From: Streptomyces sp. NBC_01197 | Lineage (GTDB): Bacteria > Actinomycetota > Actinomycetes > Streptomycetales > Streptomycetaceae | Direction: 5' to 3' | Length of the DNA: 64,000 bases | Assembly (NCBI RefSeq): GCF_036010505.1 | Contig: NZ_CP108569.1 | Location: 3,483,001-3,547,000, forward strand | Shown here: positions 25,907 through 34,805 of the stretch, piece after piece | Position numbering within the stretch: the stretch's first letter is position 1 | How the letters are laid out: every line of letters begins with the position of its first letter | Position numbers and translations under genes: made by a program | The notes under the pieces: generated by a model | Told to the model about the DNA's origin: nothing | The model's database searches: none | The model's input: the letters and a program-made list of their open reading frames with translations, nothing else

Positions 25907-26777
25907 GGCTGCGTGCCGTCCACAGCTCGGGGAACACGCTCTTCGCGGCGCGCTTCTCCAGCCAGGCGACCCCGGCCGAGCCGCCCGTGCCGGTCTTGGA
26001 CCCCATCGCCCTGCGGGTCGCGACCAGATGGTCGTTGCGCCAGCGCCACACCAGTTCGCCGACATCGGTCAGCCCCTCGCCGAGCTGTACCAGCGGGGAG
26101 TCCTGCTCCCCCGTGTACACCGCGGTCCAGACGGCCTCGACCTCCGGCGACGGCTCGTACTTCGCAGAGAGATCGCGCTCAAGCACGGCGGCGGGCACCG
26201 GCTGCCCGTGCCGGGCGAGGAACCGCAGCACCTCGTCGTACAGGCTCGGCTCCTGGAGCGCCTTCTCCAGCTCGGCGTGGACCCGCGGCGCTCCGCGATG
26301 CGGGACCAGCATCGAAGCGGACTTATCGCCCAGCAGGAACTCCAGCCTGCGGTACATCGCGGACTGGAAGCCCGACCCCTCGCCGAGCGCACCGCGGTAC
26401 GCGTTGAACTGTGCGGGCGTGAGCTGGGCCAGCGGCCGCCAGGAGTCGTTGAGCGACTGCAGTTCGTACGTGGAGCGCTTCAGGGCGGCGAGGGCGGCCG
26501 GCAGATCGTCACCGCGCAGGGCTGCCGCCGCGGTCTCCCACTCATGGACGATCACGGTAAACCACAGCTCCATGACCTGGGTGGTCACCAGGAAGACCAT
26601 CTCGCCCGGATCGTCGGAACGCAGATGCTGGAGGTGGGTGAGGACGTCCGCCTGGACGTAGTCCTCGTACGGGGTGGTCCCCGCGAAGTCCAGATTCGGG
26701 GCCGGGTCGCTCGAAGCCGGGGCGTGGCTCGGGGCCGGGTGGTGGTTCGGGGCGGGGTCGTGCGAAGGCGTAGACAT
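25899..26777 (-). CDS. kynA: Tryptophan 2,3-dioxygenase
   Basis: This haem enzyme opens the indole ring of tryptophan to N-formylkynurenine. Of its 292 residues, the first 30 are a repetitive Pro/His/Ala tract (HDPAPNHHPAPSHAPASS). The catalytic domain then shows LDFAGTTPYEDYVQADVLTHLQ, PGEMVFLVTTQVMELWFTV and a WRWRNDHLVATRRAMGSKTGTGGS region containing the haem-ligand histidine and the substrate-binding GTGGS. ATG 26777 follows GAGGAGA. It is the first gene of the kynurenine operon; kynU starts within its last codons. Confidence 0.96.
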   Translation of the reverse strand: MSTPSHDPAPNHHPAPSHAPASSDPAPNLDFAGTTPYEDYVQADVLTHLQHLRSDDPGEMVFLVTTQVMELWFTVIVHEWETAAAALRGDDLPAALAALKRSTYELQSLNDSWRPLAQLTPAQFNAYRGALGEGSGFQSAMYRRLEFLLGDKSASMLVPHRGAPRVHAELEKALQEPSLYDEVLRFLARHGQPVPAAVLERDLSAKYEPSPEVEAVWTAVYTGEQDSPLVQLGEGLTDVGELVWRWRNDHLVATRRAMGSKTGTGGSAGVAWLEKRAAKSVFPELWTARSHV

Positions 26778-26886
26778 CGCTGTCTCCTCGGTCGTGCTCC
26801 AGGTAGCGGTCCGCCCCTTCCGTCGACAGGTGGGCCCCGGTCCCCACCTTCATCATTGACGCCAAACCTCCTCCTCGGCAAGACAA

Positions 26887-26924
26887 GCAAGGACCGGACA
26901 CATGCGTGCGTGTCCGGTCCTTGC
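26887..26924. repeat. Perfect 15-bp stem hairpin upstream of the kynurenine operon
   Basis: Arms 26887-26901 and 26910-26924 are perfectly complementary (GCAAGGACCGGACAC and its complement) around an 8-base loop. It lies 110 bases upstream of kynA and about 190 bases downstream of the DUF3151 gene. That gene already has its own terminator-like hairpin at 27058-27091, so this one may be a second terminator insulating kynA or an operator. The 336-base gap 26778-27112 otherwise shows only a presumed kynA promoter. Confidence 0.55.
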
Positions 26925-27057
26925 CCGCCATGCCCGAACAGACGCTCGGAACAACAGCTGATCGACCTGGAACGGCTCTGGCACAGGCAATGATCTGCGG
27001 GCCCGCGCCGCGATGGGGGCACCTCCGTAACGGCCCGACGGCTCCCGGAACGCGGTG

Positions 27058-27091
27058 GGCCGGTCCCCGGGCAACCCCCCGGGGACCGGCC
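27058..27091 (-). terminator. Terminator-like hairpin after the DUF3151 gene
   Basis: GGCCGGTCCCCGGG (27058-27071) and its exact complement (27078-27091) make a 14-base-pair stem with a 6-base loop, starting 22 bases past the gene's stop. There is no T-tract, which is common for Streptomyces terminators. Confidence 0.75.
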
Positions 27092-27112
27092 GCCGCACAC
27101 AATCCGCCGGGC

Positions 27113-27526
27113 TCAGCCCAGCGTGTCCGCCGCAGCCGGCGAGGAGTCACGCAGGAACTCCGTGCAGCGCTCGTACTCCTCGTGCTCACCGATCGACTGC
27201 GCGGCGCGGGCCAGGGCGTGCAGGGCGCGCAGGAAGCCGCGGTTCGGCTCGTGGTCCCACGGCACGGGGCCGTGGCCCTTCCAGCCGGCCCGGCGCAGCG
27301 AGTCGAGACCGCGGTGGTAGCCGGTACGGGCGTAGGCGTACGACTCGACGACCCGCCCGTGCTCGAAGGCGTCGTCGGCCAGCTGCGCCCAGGCGAGCGA
27401 GGAGGTCGGGTACTTCGCCGCCACATCGGCGGGGGCGGTGCCACCCGCGAGGAGCTCGCGGGGTTCGGGGTCGTCGGGAAGACGGGTCTCGGGAGGGCCC
27501 CCGAGCAGATTCTCGTGAATGGACAT
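27113..27526 (-). CDS. DUF3151 family protein
   Basis: The 137-residue protein contains LLGGPPETRLPDDPEPRELLAGG, AKYPTSSLAWAQLADDAFE and AYARTGYHRGLDSLRRAGW(K)GHGPVPWDHEPNRGFLRAL, all characteristic of actinobacterial DUF3151. The helical, TPR-like pattern suggests a scaffold or regulator, but no function is established to my knowledge. It has its own ATG at 27526 and a terminator-like hairpin behind it. It sits between the kynurenine operon and the MalY-like gene, upstream of fba in transcription order on the opposite side. Confidence 0.88.
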   Translation of the reverse strand: MSIHENLLGGPPETRLPDDPEPRELLAGGTAPADVAAKYPTSSLAWAQLADDAFEHGRVVESYAYARTGYHRGLDSLRRAGWKGHGPVPWDHEPNRGFLRALHALARAAQSIGEHEEYERCTEFLRDSSPAAADTLG

Positions 27527-27658
27527 GGAAGCCAGTCTGCCTGGCCCCGGCGGATACAGCTGCCACGGGCAGCAGACCCCGGACCGGACAGGCGCTCCCC
27601 CGGCCGCTCGCGCCAGGCCGTGCCGCGACGTCGCGTGGTCGCCCGCAAGCGCTCCCGG

Positions 27659-28819
27659 CTACGGCCGCACGGCCCGGACAGCCCGCACGAGCGCGTCGGC
27701 GCCCGCCTCCGCCTTGTTCCGCGGGCAGCCCAGGTTGAGCCGTACGAACCCATCCGCCCGGTAGACCGAGCCCGGCATGATCGCCACCTTCTCCACCTCG
27801 ATCAGCCGGCGCTGGAGCGCCGCGCTGTCGATGCCCAGTGGGCGCAGATCGATCCAGGCGAGATAGCCGGCCTGCGGAGGCGCCCAGCCCAGCCCGGGGA
27901 AGGCCGTGTCCAGCCGCTCGGCGAGCATCGACAGATTCGCCGCGGTGTACGCGCGCACCGCGTCCAGCCAGGCCGCCCCGTACCGGTAGGCCGCGATGTG
28001 CGCCGTCAGCGAGAGCACAGCGGGCGAGGCAAGCCCCTCAGCCGTCTCCATACGGGTGAGGTACTCCGCCCGGTCGTCCGGGTCGCCGATCATGCCGTAC
28101 GAACCGGTCAGCGCCGGGAAGTTGAACGCCTTGCTGCCGGAGGTGACGAGTGCCCAGCGGCCGCGCCCGTACCGGGTCCACGGCAGATGCCGGTGCCCGT
28201 CGTGCACGAAGTCGGCGTGGATCTCGTCGCAGACGACTGCGGCGCCGTACCGCCCGGCGAGTGCGGCGAACCGGGTCAGTTCGTCGTGGGTCCACACCCG
28301 GCCGGTGGGATTGTGCGGCGAGCAGAGCAGCAGGACCTTGCTGTCCGGCCGGGCGAGCTGTCGCTCCAGCTCCGCGTCGTCGTCCACCGGGCAGCCGCGC
28401 AGCTCCCGGCCCAGGCCGGAGACCGCCTTGGTGAAGCCGTCGTAGGTGGGGGTGTGAACCACCACACCGTCGCCCTCGTGGGTCCACATCCGCAGCAGCT
28501 GCGAGAGCTGGTTGAGCACGGAGGGCCCGTACACGAGCCGGCCGGTGTCGATCCGGGTGTCGAAGCGGGTCGCGTACCAGTCGCGTATCGCGTCCCGGAA
28601 CTCCCCGAGCCGCCAGTCGGTGTAGCCGAAGACCCCGTGGTCGATCCGCTCGTGGAGGGCGGCGAGGACCTCGGGCGGGCAGCGGAAGTCCATGTCGGAG
28701 ATGGTGAAGGGCAGCAACCCGGCCACGCCGAACCGGTCCGCGACCCCGTCCCACTGGACGCTCCACGAACCGCGCCGGTCGACAGCGGTGTCGAAGTCGT
28801 ACTCCGCGTCGTACCCCAT
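27659..28819 (-). CDS. MalY/PatB-type PLP enzyme, probable C-S beta-lyase
   Basis: The 386-residue fold-type I aminotransferase-like protein begins YDFDTAVDRRGSWSVQWDGV, the N-terminal substrate-gating segment of MalY/PatB. FTISDMDFRCPPEVLAAL, FGYTDW, VYGPSVLNQLSQLLRM, SPHNPTGRVWTHDEL, CDEIHADFVHDGHRHLP and PLP lysine motif TSGSKAFNFPAL follow. Enzymes of this group cleave cystathionine or cysteine S-conjugates to pyruvate, ammonia and a thiol. Activity as an aminotransferase cannot be excluded. It is 100 bases downstream of fba but separated by a terminator-like hairpin. Confidence 0.9.
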   Translation of the reverse strand: MGYDAEYDFDTAVDRRGSWSVQWDGVADRFGVAGLLPFTISDMDFRCPPEVLAALHERIDHGVFGYTDWRLGEFRDAIRDWYATRFDTRIDTGRLVYGPSVLNQLSQLLRMWTHEGDGVVVHTPTYDGFTKAVSGLGRELRGCPVDDDAELERQLARPDSKVLLLCSPHNPTGRVWTHDELTRFAALAGRYGAAVVCDEIHADFVHDGHRHLPWTRYGRGRWALVTSGSKAFNFPALTGSYGMIGDPDDRAEYLTRMETAEGLASPAVLSLTAHIAAYRYGAAWLDAVRAYTAANLSMLAERLDTAFPGLGWAPPQAGYLAWIDLRPLGIDSAALQRRLIEVEKVAIMPGSVYRADGFVRLNLGCPRNKAEAGADALVRAVRAVRP

Positions 28820-28865
28820 GTGCGGTGCCCTCTCTGACCTGGCTGATCCGACGGTGACTGCGGAT

Positions 28866-28908
28866 ACGCCGGGCCCGGCACCCCTGGTCGGGATACCGGG
28901 CCCGGCGT
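28866..28908 (-). terminator. Terminator-like hairpin after fba
   Basis: ACGCCGGGCCCGG (28866-28878) is perfectly complementary to 28896-28908, giving 13 base pairs and a 17-base loop, beginning about 15 bases past the aldolase stop. It separates fba from the MalY/PatB gene on the same strand. Confidence 0.7.
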
Positions 28909-28922
28909 GACGGACGTGCCTA

Positions 28923-29954
28923 CTACTTGATGCGGGTGCCCGTGGAGCGCAGGTTCGCGCAGGCCTCGGTGACGCGCTTCGCCATGCCGGCCTCGGCGGC
29001 CTTGCCCCAGGTGCGCGGGTCGTAGGTCTTCTTGGAGCCGACCTCGCCGTCGACCTTCAGGACGCCGTCGTAGTTGCGGAACATGTGGTCCACCACGGGG
29101 CGGGTGAAGGCGTACTGGGTGTCGGTGTCGAGGTTCATCTTCACGACGCCGTTCTCCAGCGCGGTGGCGATCTCCTCCGCGGAGGACCCGGAGCCGCCGT
29201 GGAAGACGAAGTCGAACGGCTGGCTGCCGGCGGGCTTGCCGTACTTGGCGGAGACGCCCTCCTGGAGGTCCTTGAGGAGCTCGGGGCGGAGGACGACGTT
29301 GCCCGGCTTGTAGACGCCGTGCACGTTGCCGAAGGAAGCGGCCAGCAGGTAGCGGCCCTTCTCGCCCAGACCGAGCGCCTCGGCGGTACGCAGCGCGTCG
29401 TCGACGGTCGTGTACAGCGAGTCGTTGATCTCGTGGCTGACGCCGTCCTCCTCGCCGCCGGTCGGGGTGATCTCGACCTCAAGAATGATCTTCGCGGCGG
29501 TAGCCAGCGCCAGCAGCTCCTGGCCGATGGCCAGGTTGTCGGCGAGGGTCTCGGCGGAGCCATCCCACATGTGCGACTGGAAGAGCGGGTTGAGACCGGC
29601 CTCGACCCGCTTGCGGGAGACCTCAAGGAGCGGACGGACATAGCCGTCGAGCTTGTCCTTGGGGCAGTGGTCGGTGTGCAGCGCGACCGTGACCGGGTAC
29701 TTCTCGCCGACGATGTGCGCGAACTCGGCGAGCGCGACCGATCCGGTGACCATGTCCTTGGCGTACTGGCCGCCCAGGAACTCCGCACCGCCGGTGGAGA
29801 TCTGGATGATGCCGTCGCTCTCGGCCTCGGCGAAGCCGCGCAGCGCCGCGTGCAAGGTCTGGGTCGAGGTCACATTGATGGCCGGGTAGGCGAACTTGCC
29901 TGCCTTCGCCCGGTCGAGCATCTCGTTGTAGACCTCGGGGGTTGCGATGGGCAT
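28923..29954 (-). CDS. fba: Class II fructose-bisphosphate aldolase
   Basis: The 343-residue zinc enzyme splits fructose 1,6-bisphosphate in glycolysis and joins the trioses in gluconeogenesis. Class II landmarks are the zinc-site VTVALHTDHCPKDKLDGYVRPLL, the SHMWDGSAETLADN and EVEITPTGGEEDGV segments, AASFGNVHGVYKPGNV and FVFHGGSGSSAEEI (phosphate-binding). The C-terminal YDPRTWGKAAEAGMAKR is also typical. ATG 29954 follows AAGGAGC. The gene is monocistronic, bounded by the hairpin downstream and by the parS palindrome upstream. Confidence 0.97.
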   Translation of the reverse strand: MPIATPEVYNEMLDRAKAGKFAYPAINVTSTQTLHAALRGFAEAESDGIIQISTGGAEFLGGQYAKDMVTGSVALAEFAHIVGEKYPVTVALHTDHCPKDKLDGYVRPLLEVSRKRVEAGLNPLFQSHMWDGSAETLADNLAIGQELLALATAAKIILEVEITPTGGEEDGVSHEINDSLYTTVDDALRTAEALGLGEKGRYLLAASFGNVHGVYKPGNVVLRPELLKDLQEGVSAKYGKPAGSQPFDFVFHGGSGSSAEEIATALENGVVKMNLDTDTQYAFTRPVVDHMFRNYDGVLKVDGEVGSKKTYDPRTWGKAAEAGMAKRVTEACANLRSTGTRIK

Positions 29955-30082
29955 CTGTCCGCTCCTTGGGATGTGCGGTGTGCGTATGTGGTCCCTGACC
30001 TGGGGGCGACGTCATCGTCGCCCCCATCTTTCCAGACTCCTGGCGCGGGTCCACCGGGCGTGGTGCCTTGACCCGGGCGACG

Positions 30083-30110
30083 GGGTGTGGTTTCACGTGA
30101 AACCACACCC
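30083..30110. promoter_or_regulatory. parS: parS centromere-like site (ParB binding)
   Basis: GTTTCACGTGAAAC at 30090-30103 is an exact 14-base parS consensus as known for Streptomyces ParB. Here it is the core of a longer perfect 28-base palindrome (30083-30110), extended by GGGTGTG and its complement. It lies in the gap between pyrE (stop at 30124) and fba. It nucleates ParB loading for origin segregation, and as RNA the same palindrome could form a terminator hairpin 13 bases past the pyrE stop. Confidence 0.93.
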
Positions 30111-30123
30111 GGTAGTCAGGACC

Positions 30124-30666
30124 TCACAGGTCGAGGTCGCCCTGGCTGTACGCGAAGACATACGGCACGCCCGCCTCGGCGATGACCTCGGCGGCGCCGG
30201 TGTCACGGTCCACGATCGTGGCGACTGCCACGACCTCGCCACCGGCCTCGCGCACCGCCTCCACGGCGGTCATCGGAGAACCGCCCGTCGTGGTGGTGTC
30301 CTCGACGACCAGGACGCGGCGGCCCTTGATGTCCGGGCCCTCGATGCGGCGCTGCATCCCGTGGGCCTTGGCGGCCTTGCGTACGACGAAGGCGTCCAGC
30401 GTCTTTCCGCGTGCGGCGGAGGCGTGCAGCATGGCGTCCGCGATCGGGTCGGCGCCGAGCGTCAGGCCGCCGACCGCGTCGAAGTCCAGTTCGTCGGTCA
30501 GATCCAGCATCACCTGGCCGACCAGGGGCGCGGCCACGCCGTCCAGGGTGATCCGGCGCAGATCGATGTACCAGTCGGCTTCGAGCCCCGAGGAGAGCAT
30601 CACCTTGCCGTGCACCACGGCCTTGTTCTTGATGTGCTGGAGCAGATCAGCGCGTACGTCAGTCAT
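30124..30666 (-). CDS. pyrE: Orotate phosphoribosyltransferase
   Basis: The 180-residue enzyme transfers the phosphoribosyl group from PRPP to orotate, giving OMP in pyrimidine synthesis. It has the HGKVMLSSGLEADWYIDLRR N-terminal loop, GGLTLGADPIADAM, FVVRKAAKAHGMQRRIEG (catalytic flexible loop with K and H) and the PRPP-binding VLVVEDTTTTGGSP. The short form is typical for actinobacteria. It is followed by the parS palindrome and preceded by a mutarotase-like gene on the same strand. Confidence 0.96.
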   Translation of the reverse strand: MTDVRADLLQHIKNKAVVHGKVMLSSGLEADWYIDLRRITLDGVAAPLVGQVMLDLTDELDFDAVGGLTLGADPIADAMLHASAARGKTLDAFVVRKAAKAHGMQRRIEGPDIKGRRVLVVEDTTTTGGSPMTAVEAVREAGGEVVAVATIVDRDTGAAEVIAEAGVPYVFAYSQGDLDL

Positions 30667-30789
30667 GCCCCCGAGCTTAATTGCGATGACGCCCGGACTT
30701 CCTCGCGGCGGCTCGGCGGGCGGCCTCGCGGCGGCTCGGGGTCAGTTCCACGCCGGCTCGGGGCCGTTCCACTCCGGCTCCTCGATGGC

Positions 30790-31593
30790 TCAGAGGCGGC
30801 GCCAGCTCCAGGTCGTCGCGATCTCCAGCGGGTCGATGGGCGTCACCAGGCGGGGCAGCGTGTTCAGGCCGTTCGGCGGCCCGGACTGGGGCTCGACGCA
30901 GACCGCTTCCGCCTGCTCGTCGTAGATCACGACCCACTCGTCGCGGCTCTGCACCTTCAGCTCCAGCTGCCCGGGCCAGGTGAGGGTCACATCCACGCCG
31001 TCCGGCATCCCGAAGCAGTCGTCCCAGGGACCGGGGAGCGGGTCGATCCGCTTGCCCGTGGGCAGGTGGTCCTCGCCGCGCTCCTCCTGCCAGGCGGGCT
31101 GGAAGTCGACCTGCGCATCGCCTCCGGCGCCCAGGCTCCGGTTGAACCAGGGGTGCCAGCCCGCCTGCGCCGGGAACGAGTCGCCGTAGGTCTCCACACC
31201 GAGCGTGAGAGTCAGGGCGGACTCGGTCAGCTCAAAGGACTGGGTGACCCGGCCCGGGTACGGCCAGGGGTCGGCCAGATCGTAGGTGAACACCGCCACA
31301 CCGGAGCCGTCGTTGCTGCCGGGCCGGGAGCGCCGCCACGCGGTGCTGCGGCCGGTGCCGTGGATGGCGTGCGGCGGGGAGTTCAGCGGCAGCTGGTGCG
31401 GGATGCCGCCGTTGGTGAACCGCCCGTTCCCGGTACGGCCGCACCAGGGCACCATCGGGAAACAGCCGAACTTGGCTCCCTGGCGCAGCAGTTCGGTGCC
31501 ACCGAGGCGGAGGCTGCGGATACGGCACCCGTTCTCGGGGCTCACGGTCAACTCGACGTCGCCGGCGACCAGCCGGACCTCTTCGCTACTCAC
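30790..31593 (-). CDS. Aldose 1-epimerase family protein
   Basis: The 267-residue protein has the mutarotase beta-sandwich pattern: GCRIRSLRLGGTELLR, FPMVPWCGRTGNGRF, PHAIHGTGRSTAW (catalytic histidine), and AGWHPWFNR with the second histidine. A carboxylate near EAVCVEPQSGPPNGLN supplies the catalytic base. It likely interconverts alpha and beta anomers of a sugar or sugar phosphate. It lies directly upstream of pyrE in transcription order, with a 120-base gap containing a short GC-rich direct repeat (CTCGCGGCGGCTCGG near 30701 and 30727). Confidence 0.88.
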   Translation of the reverse strand: MSSEEVRLVAGDVELTVSPENGCRIRSLRLGGTELLRQGAKFGCFPMVPWCGRTGNGRFTNGGIPHQLPLNSPPHAIHGTGRSTAWRRSRPGSNDGSGVAVFTYDLADPWPYPGRVTQSFELTESALTLTLGVETYGDSFPAQAGWHPWFNRSLGAGGDAQVDFQPAWQEERGEDHLPTGKRIDPLPGPWDDCFGMPDGVDVTLTWPGQLELKVQSRDEWVVIYDEQAEAVCVEPQSGPPNGLNTLPRLVTPIDPLEIATTWSWRRL

Positions 31594-31634
31594 GCCCCGA
31601 CCCTAACGGGACCGGGACCGCTCGGCCGCCCGGT

Positions 31635-32576
31635 TCAGCGTCGGCGTCGCAGCGCCCGGCCCACCACGACCGCCGATGCCAGCGCCAGTGCCGCCGCCGG
31701 GGCCGCCCAGCGCAGGGTCGCTCCCGCCGTGCTCGACGACGGGGCCGGCACCGGGGCGTAGCGGCCGCGGGGCGGGGCGTGGTCGACCTCCTCCGCACTG
31801 CGGCCGATCATCGTGCGGCGGGCGTGTGCGGCCTCCACTGGCGGATCGCCCGCCGAGGTGAAGCCCGCGTCGGACACCGGGTCCAGCGACGGCGGCGGCA
31901 CCTCCGTATCGAACACGGACGCCCCGGACTCGTCCCCGGAACCCTCTGCCCCGGAACCCTCTGCCCCGGAACCCTTGCCCCCTGAGTCGCCGGGCGCGGA
32001 ATCGCCGGGCGCGGACGGCTGCTCCGCAGGCGCCGGGTCCTCATCCGGTACCGGGCGGTCCGCGCCCCGCGCCCCGGCCTGGGTTCCGGTCTCAGACTCG
32101 GCCTCGGCCCGTACGCGGTCCCCGAACCGGTCAAGCAGGCGCCGCGCGGCCGTCAGCACCGCCTCGGGGGCAAGGTCCGCCAGACGGCCATCGGTCGCCT
32201 GAACCGTTCCCGTACACCTCAGGGTCGTACCCGTGGGGTCGTCCGCACCCGCATCCGCGCCGGCACCGGCACCGGCACCGGCCATGGTCAGCTCCACCTT
32301 CAGCGAGAGTTTCACCGAGCCCGGTCCGCGCGCTTCCGTGCCCTCGCCGTCGACCTCGTAGCCACCGTGCCGCTCCGCGATGCGCATACTGCCGCGGTAC
32401 GTGATCGTGTGCCCGTCGATCCGGACCTTGAGCCGGCCCGCGAGCGCGCCATCCCGGCCGTCCGTACTGTCCGCGTCCTGTTGGAGCCCCGGTACGCAGC
32501 GGGCCACACGGGCTGGGTCCGCCAGGACCCGTCGGACGGACTCTGCCGGAACCGGAACGAACACCTCATGCTCCAT
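31635..32576 (-). CDS. CoxG-like SRPBCC protein with C-terminal membrane anchor
   Basis: The 313-residue protein begins with a CoxG (carbon monoxide dehydrogenase subunit G) type SRPBCC domain: HEVFVPVPAESVRRVLADPARVARCVPGLQ, GRLKVRIDGHTITYRGSM and LSLKVELTM. A long acidic, low-complexity linker follows (repeated GSGAE units from a 15-base DNA repeat near 31930-31975). One C-terminal membrane helix ends VVVGRALRRRR. No CO dehydrogenase genes are nearby, so this is a CoxG-fold membrane-tethered protein of unknown ligand. It is 42 bases upstream of the mutarotase gene and may share its transcript. Confidence 0.78.
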   Translation of the reverse strand: MEHEVFVPVPAESVRRVLADPARVARCVPGLQQDADSTDGRDGALAGRLKVRIDGHTITYRGSMRIAERHGGYEVDGEGTEARGPGSVKLSLKVELTMAGAGAGAGADAGADDPTGTTLRCTGTVQATDGRLADLAPEAVLTAARRLLDRFGDRVRAEAESETGTQAGARGADRPVPDEDPAPAEQPSAPGDSAPGDSGGKGSGAEGSGAEGSGDESGASVFDTEVPPPSLDPVSDAGFTSAGDPPVEAAHARRTMIGRSAEEVDHAPPRGRYAPVPAPSSSTAGATLRWAAPAAALALASAVVVGRALRRRR

Positions 32577-32677
32577 GGAAGCCGAGCCTACTCAGCCACG
32601 GCCGACTCGTCTGCCTTTCGGCCCCCGCCGGCAGAAAACGGCCCCGGCCGGTGCCCCCTCCACCGCCCCCACCCCGC

Positions 32678-34231
32678 TCACCCCCCGTACCGCGGATGCA
32701 CCAGCGTCGACGGCGGCACACCCGGCGGGCGCCCCGGCACACGTGACCAGGTGCCCCCGGCAGCCCGCCCCAGCCACGGATCCTTGCGAGCCGCCAGGAC
32801 GAAGCCCCAGTCGCTGGACGTCTTCCCCGTGCCCTTCGCCCGGTCGGGGCCCGCGGCGAAGCCCGCACCCCGGCCCGTCGCCCGGTACGGGACCGCCCGC
32901 AGACCGGCCGCCCGCACAGTCGCGTCGACCGTCCAGAAACTGCCGGGACGGGTGGCGACCGGGCCCGCGTGGACGGCCAGCCGGCCGCCCGGGGCCAGCA
33001 CCCGCGACACCAGCCCGTAGAACTCCTCCGAGTAGAGCTTGGTGCTCGCGGTGATCCCGGGATCGGGCAGATCCGTGACGACCACGTCGTACGCCGACCT
33101 CGACGAGCGCAGCCAGTTGAAGGCGTCGCCCGTGACCACCCGCAGCCGCGGGTCGCGGTACGCGTGACCATTGAGCGCGGAGAGACCGGGATCGGTGCGG
33201 GCCAGCCGTTCGACACCGGGGTCCAGCTCGACCAGCGTCACCGACGCCACCCCCCGGTGGCGCAGCACCTCACGGGCTGCGAGGCCGTCGCCGCCGCCCA
33301 GGATCAGTACGTTCCGGTGCGGGCCGCGCATCGCGGGGTCGACCAGCGCCCGGTGGTACTGCCGCTCGTCCGCGCCATCGACCCGGAGCCTGCCGTCCAG
33401 GAAGAGGTTGAGGGTTCCGTGCGCGGACCGGGTCAGGACGATCTCCTGGACGCGGGTCTGCTCGGCGACCCGCACCTGCGCCCCGTACACCGCACGCCGC
33501 GCCGCCAGTTCGAAGTCGCTCTCCAGGGCCGTCGCCGTGGCCAGCACGGCGAGCACCAGTGCGTTCACCAGGATCAGCCACGTCCGGGCGCGCGTCGTCA
33601 GGTCGCGCCGGAAGAGCCACAGCACCAGCGCCCCGCCGGCCACGGCGTTGACCGTGCCGGTGAGCAGCGCCCCGGTGAGCTGGCCGAGCAGGGGGAGGAG
33701 CAGGAACGGGAAGGCGAGACCGCCGACCAGGGCGCCCACGTAGTCCGCCGCGAACAGGTCGGCCACGGCGCCGCCCGCGTCCTGGCGCGACACCCGCTGG
33801 ATCAGCGTCATCAGCAACGGGATCTCGGCGCCCATCAGCACACCGATCGCCAGCGAGAATCCGACCAGGGCATACCGCGAACCACCGCCACCCGCCCAGG
33901 CGAACGACGCGTACAGCACGAGCGCCGAGCCGCCGCCGGTCAGGGCGAGCGCCGCCTCGACAAGGCCGAAGCCCACGGCGGCACGGACCCGCAGCCGTTT
34001 GGCGAGGAGCGAGCCGATCCCCATCGCGAAGACCATGACGGACAGCACGACGGACGCCTGGGTGACCGAGTCCCCGATCAAGTACGAAGCGAGCGCGACC
34101 AGTTCGAGCTCGTAGACCAGTCCGCAGGCGGCGCAGACGAAGACCGTGGCGAGCACCAGCAGTCTGCCGGTCCCCGGGCGTACGGAGAGCCGCGCGTCCT
34201 GGGTCTCGGGGGGCGCGGACTGGTCGATCAC
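32678..34231 (-). CDS. Membrane-fused polyamine aminopropyltransferase-like protein
   Basis: The 517-residue protein has about seven membrane helices in the first 215 residues ([20 protein letters not shown] and later). A cytoplasmic spermidine-synthase-like domain follows: [60 protein letters not shown] and [11 protein letters not shown]. The aspartates expected for decarboxylated-SAM chemistry are present. Such fusions are widespread in actinobacteria and their real substrate is poorly known. The C-terminal 40 residues are basic and proline-rich. It is the first gene of the run leading to pyrE on this strand. Confidence 0.88.
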   Translation of the reverse strand: MIDQSAPPETQDARLSVRPGTGRLLVLATVFVCAACGLVYELELVALASYLIGDSVTQASVVLSVMVFAMGIGSLLAKRLRVRAAVGFGLVEAALALTGGGSALVLYASFAWAGGGGSRYALVGFSLAIGVLMGAEIPLLMTLIQRVSRQDAGGAVADLFAADYVGALVGGLAFPFLLLPLLGQLTGALLTGTVNAVAGGALVLWLFRRDLTTRARTWLILVNALVLAVLATATALESDFELAARRAVYGAQVRVAEQTRVQEIVLTRSAHGTLNLFLDGRLRVDGADERQYHRALVDPAMRGPHRNVLILGGGDGLAAREVLRHRGVASVTLVELDPGVERLARTDPGLSALNGHAYRDPRLRVVTGDAFNWLRSSRSAYDVVVTDLPDPGITASTKLYSEEFYGLVSRVLAPGGRLAVHAGPVATRPGSFWTVDATVRAAGLRAVPYRATGRGAGFAAGPDRAKGTGKTSSDWGFVLAARKDPWLGRAAGGTWSRVPGRPPGVPPSTLVHPRYGG

Positions 34232-34286
34232 GCTACGAACGCTACGTCACGAAGCGCACGCGACCTGTCACCCACGAGGGCGCGGA

Positions 34287-34805
34287 TCAGGCTTCGACGG
34301 GGATACGCACCCCAACCCGGGTGCGCGTCACCACGAGTTGCCCCTCCTGCGGGTACGCATGCCAGGTGCGCCAGTGCACCTGGCCCTCGTGCCGCTGCGC
34401 GAGCATCGCGGTGAAGGCGTGCGGCGAGCCGGGGAACGTACCGGCGATGCCGTTCGGATGGTCGGCGACCAGCGCGAGCAACTCCTGTGCGCGCCCCGCG
34501 AACGAGCATTCCGAGAGCGTCTCGACGCAGGCCGCGAACTCGTACCCCCAGTCGCCGACGCGCTCCGCGACGCCGAGCGGTAAAGGGGTGCTGCTTCCCG
34601 GAATGCAGGCGACGGTCTCGGAACAGGCGCCTCCCTCCTCCTCCAGAAGTACCTGGTGGGAGGCGCCGAGGAGCCTCATCTGGAGCTTGGCGCCGCCGAG
34701 TTCGAGATCGAGGACCGCGAGCGCCGGCAGCGGTTCGCGGCCCAGCGCCCAGGCCAGATCGGCGGCACGGGTGTCGGTGTAGGCAGTACTGAGGGTCGTG
34801 AGCAT
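34287..34805 (-). CDS. DUF2617 family protein
   Basis: I chose ATG 34805 (GGAG nine bases before it) over a longer start at 34892. The 172-residue product contains YTDTRAADLAWALGREPLP, LGGAKLQMRLLGASHQV, LEEEGGACSETVACIPGSS and the HAFTAMLAQR...VHWRTWHAYPQEGQLVVT end, all characteristic of actinobacterial DUF2617. Function is not established. It lies 55 bases upstream of the aminopropyltransferase-like gene and is likely cotranscribed with it. Confidence 0.87.
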   Translation of the reverse strand: MLTTLSTAYTDTRAADLAWALGREPLPALAVLDLELGGAKLQMRLLGASHQVLLEEEGGACSETVACIPGSSTPLPLGVAERVGDWGYEFAACVETLSECSFAGRAQELLALVADHPNGIAGTFPGSPHAFTAMLAQRHEGQVHWRTWHAYPQEGQLVVTRTRVGVRIPVEA

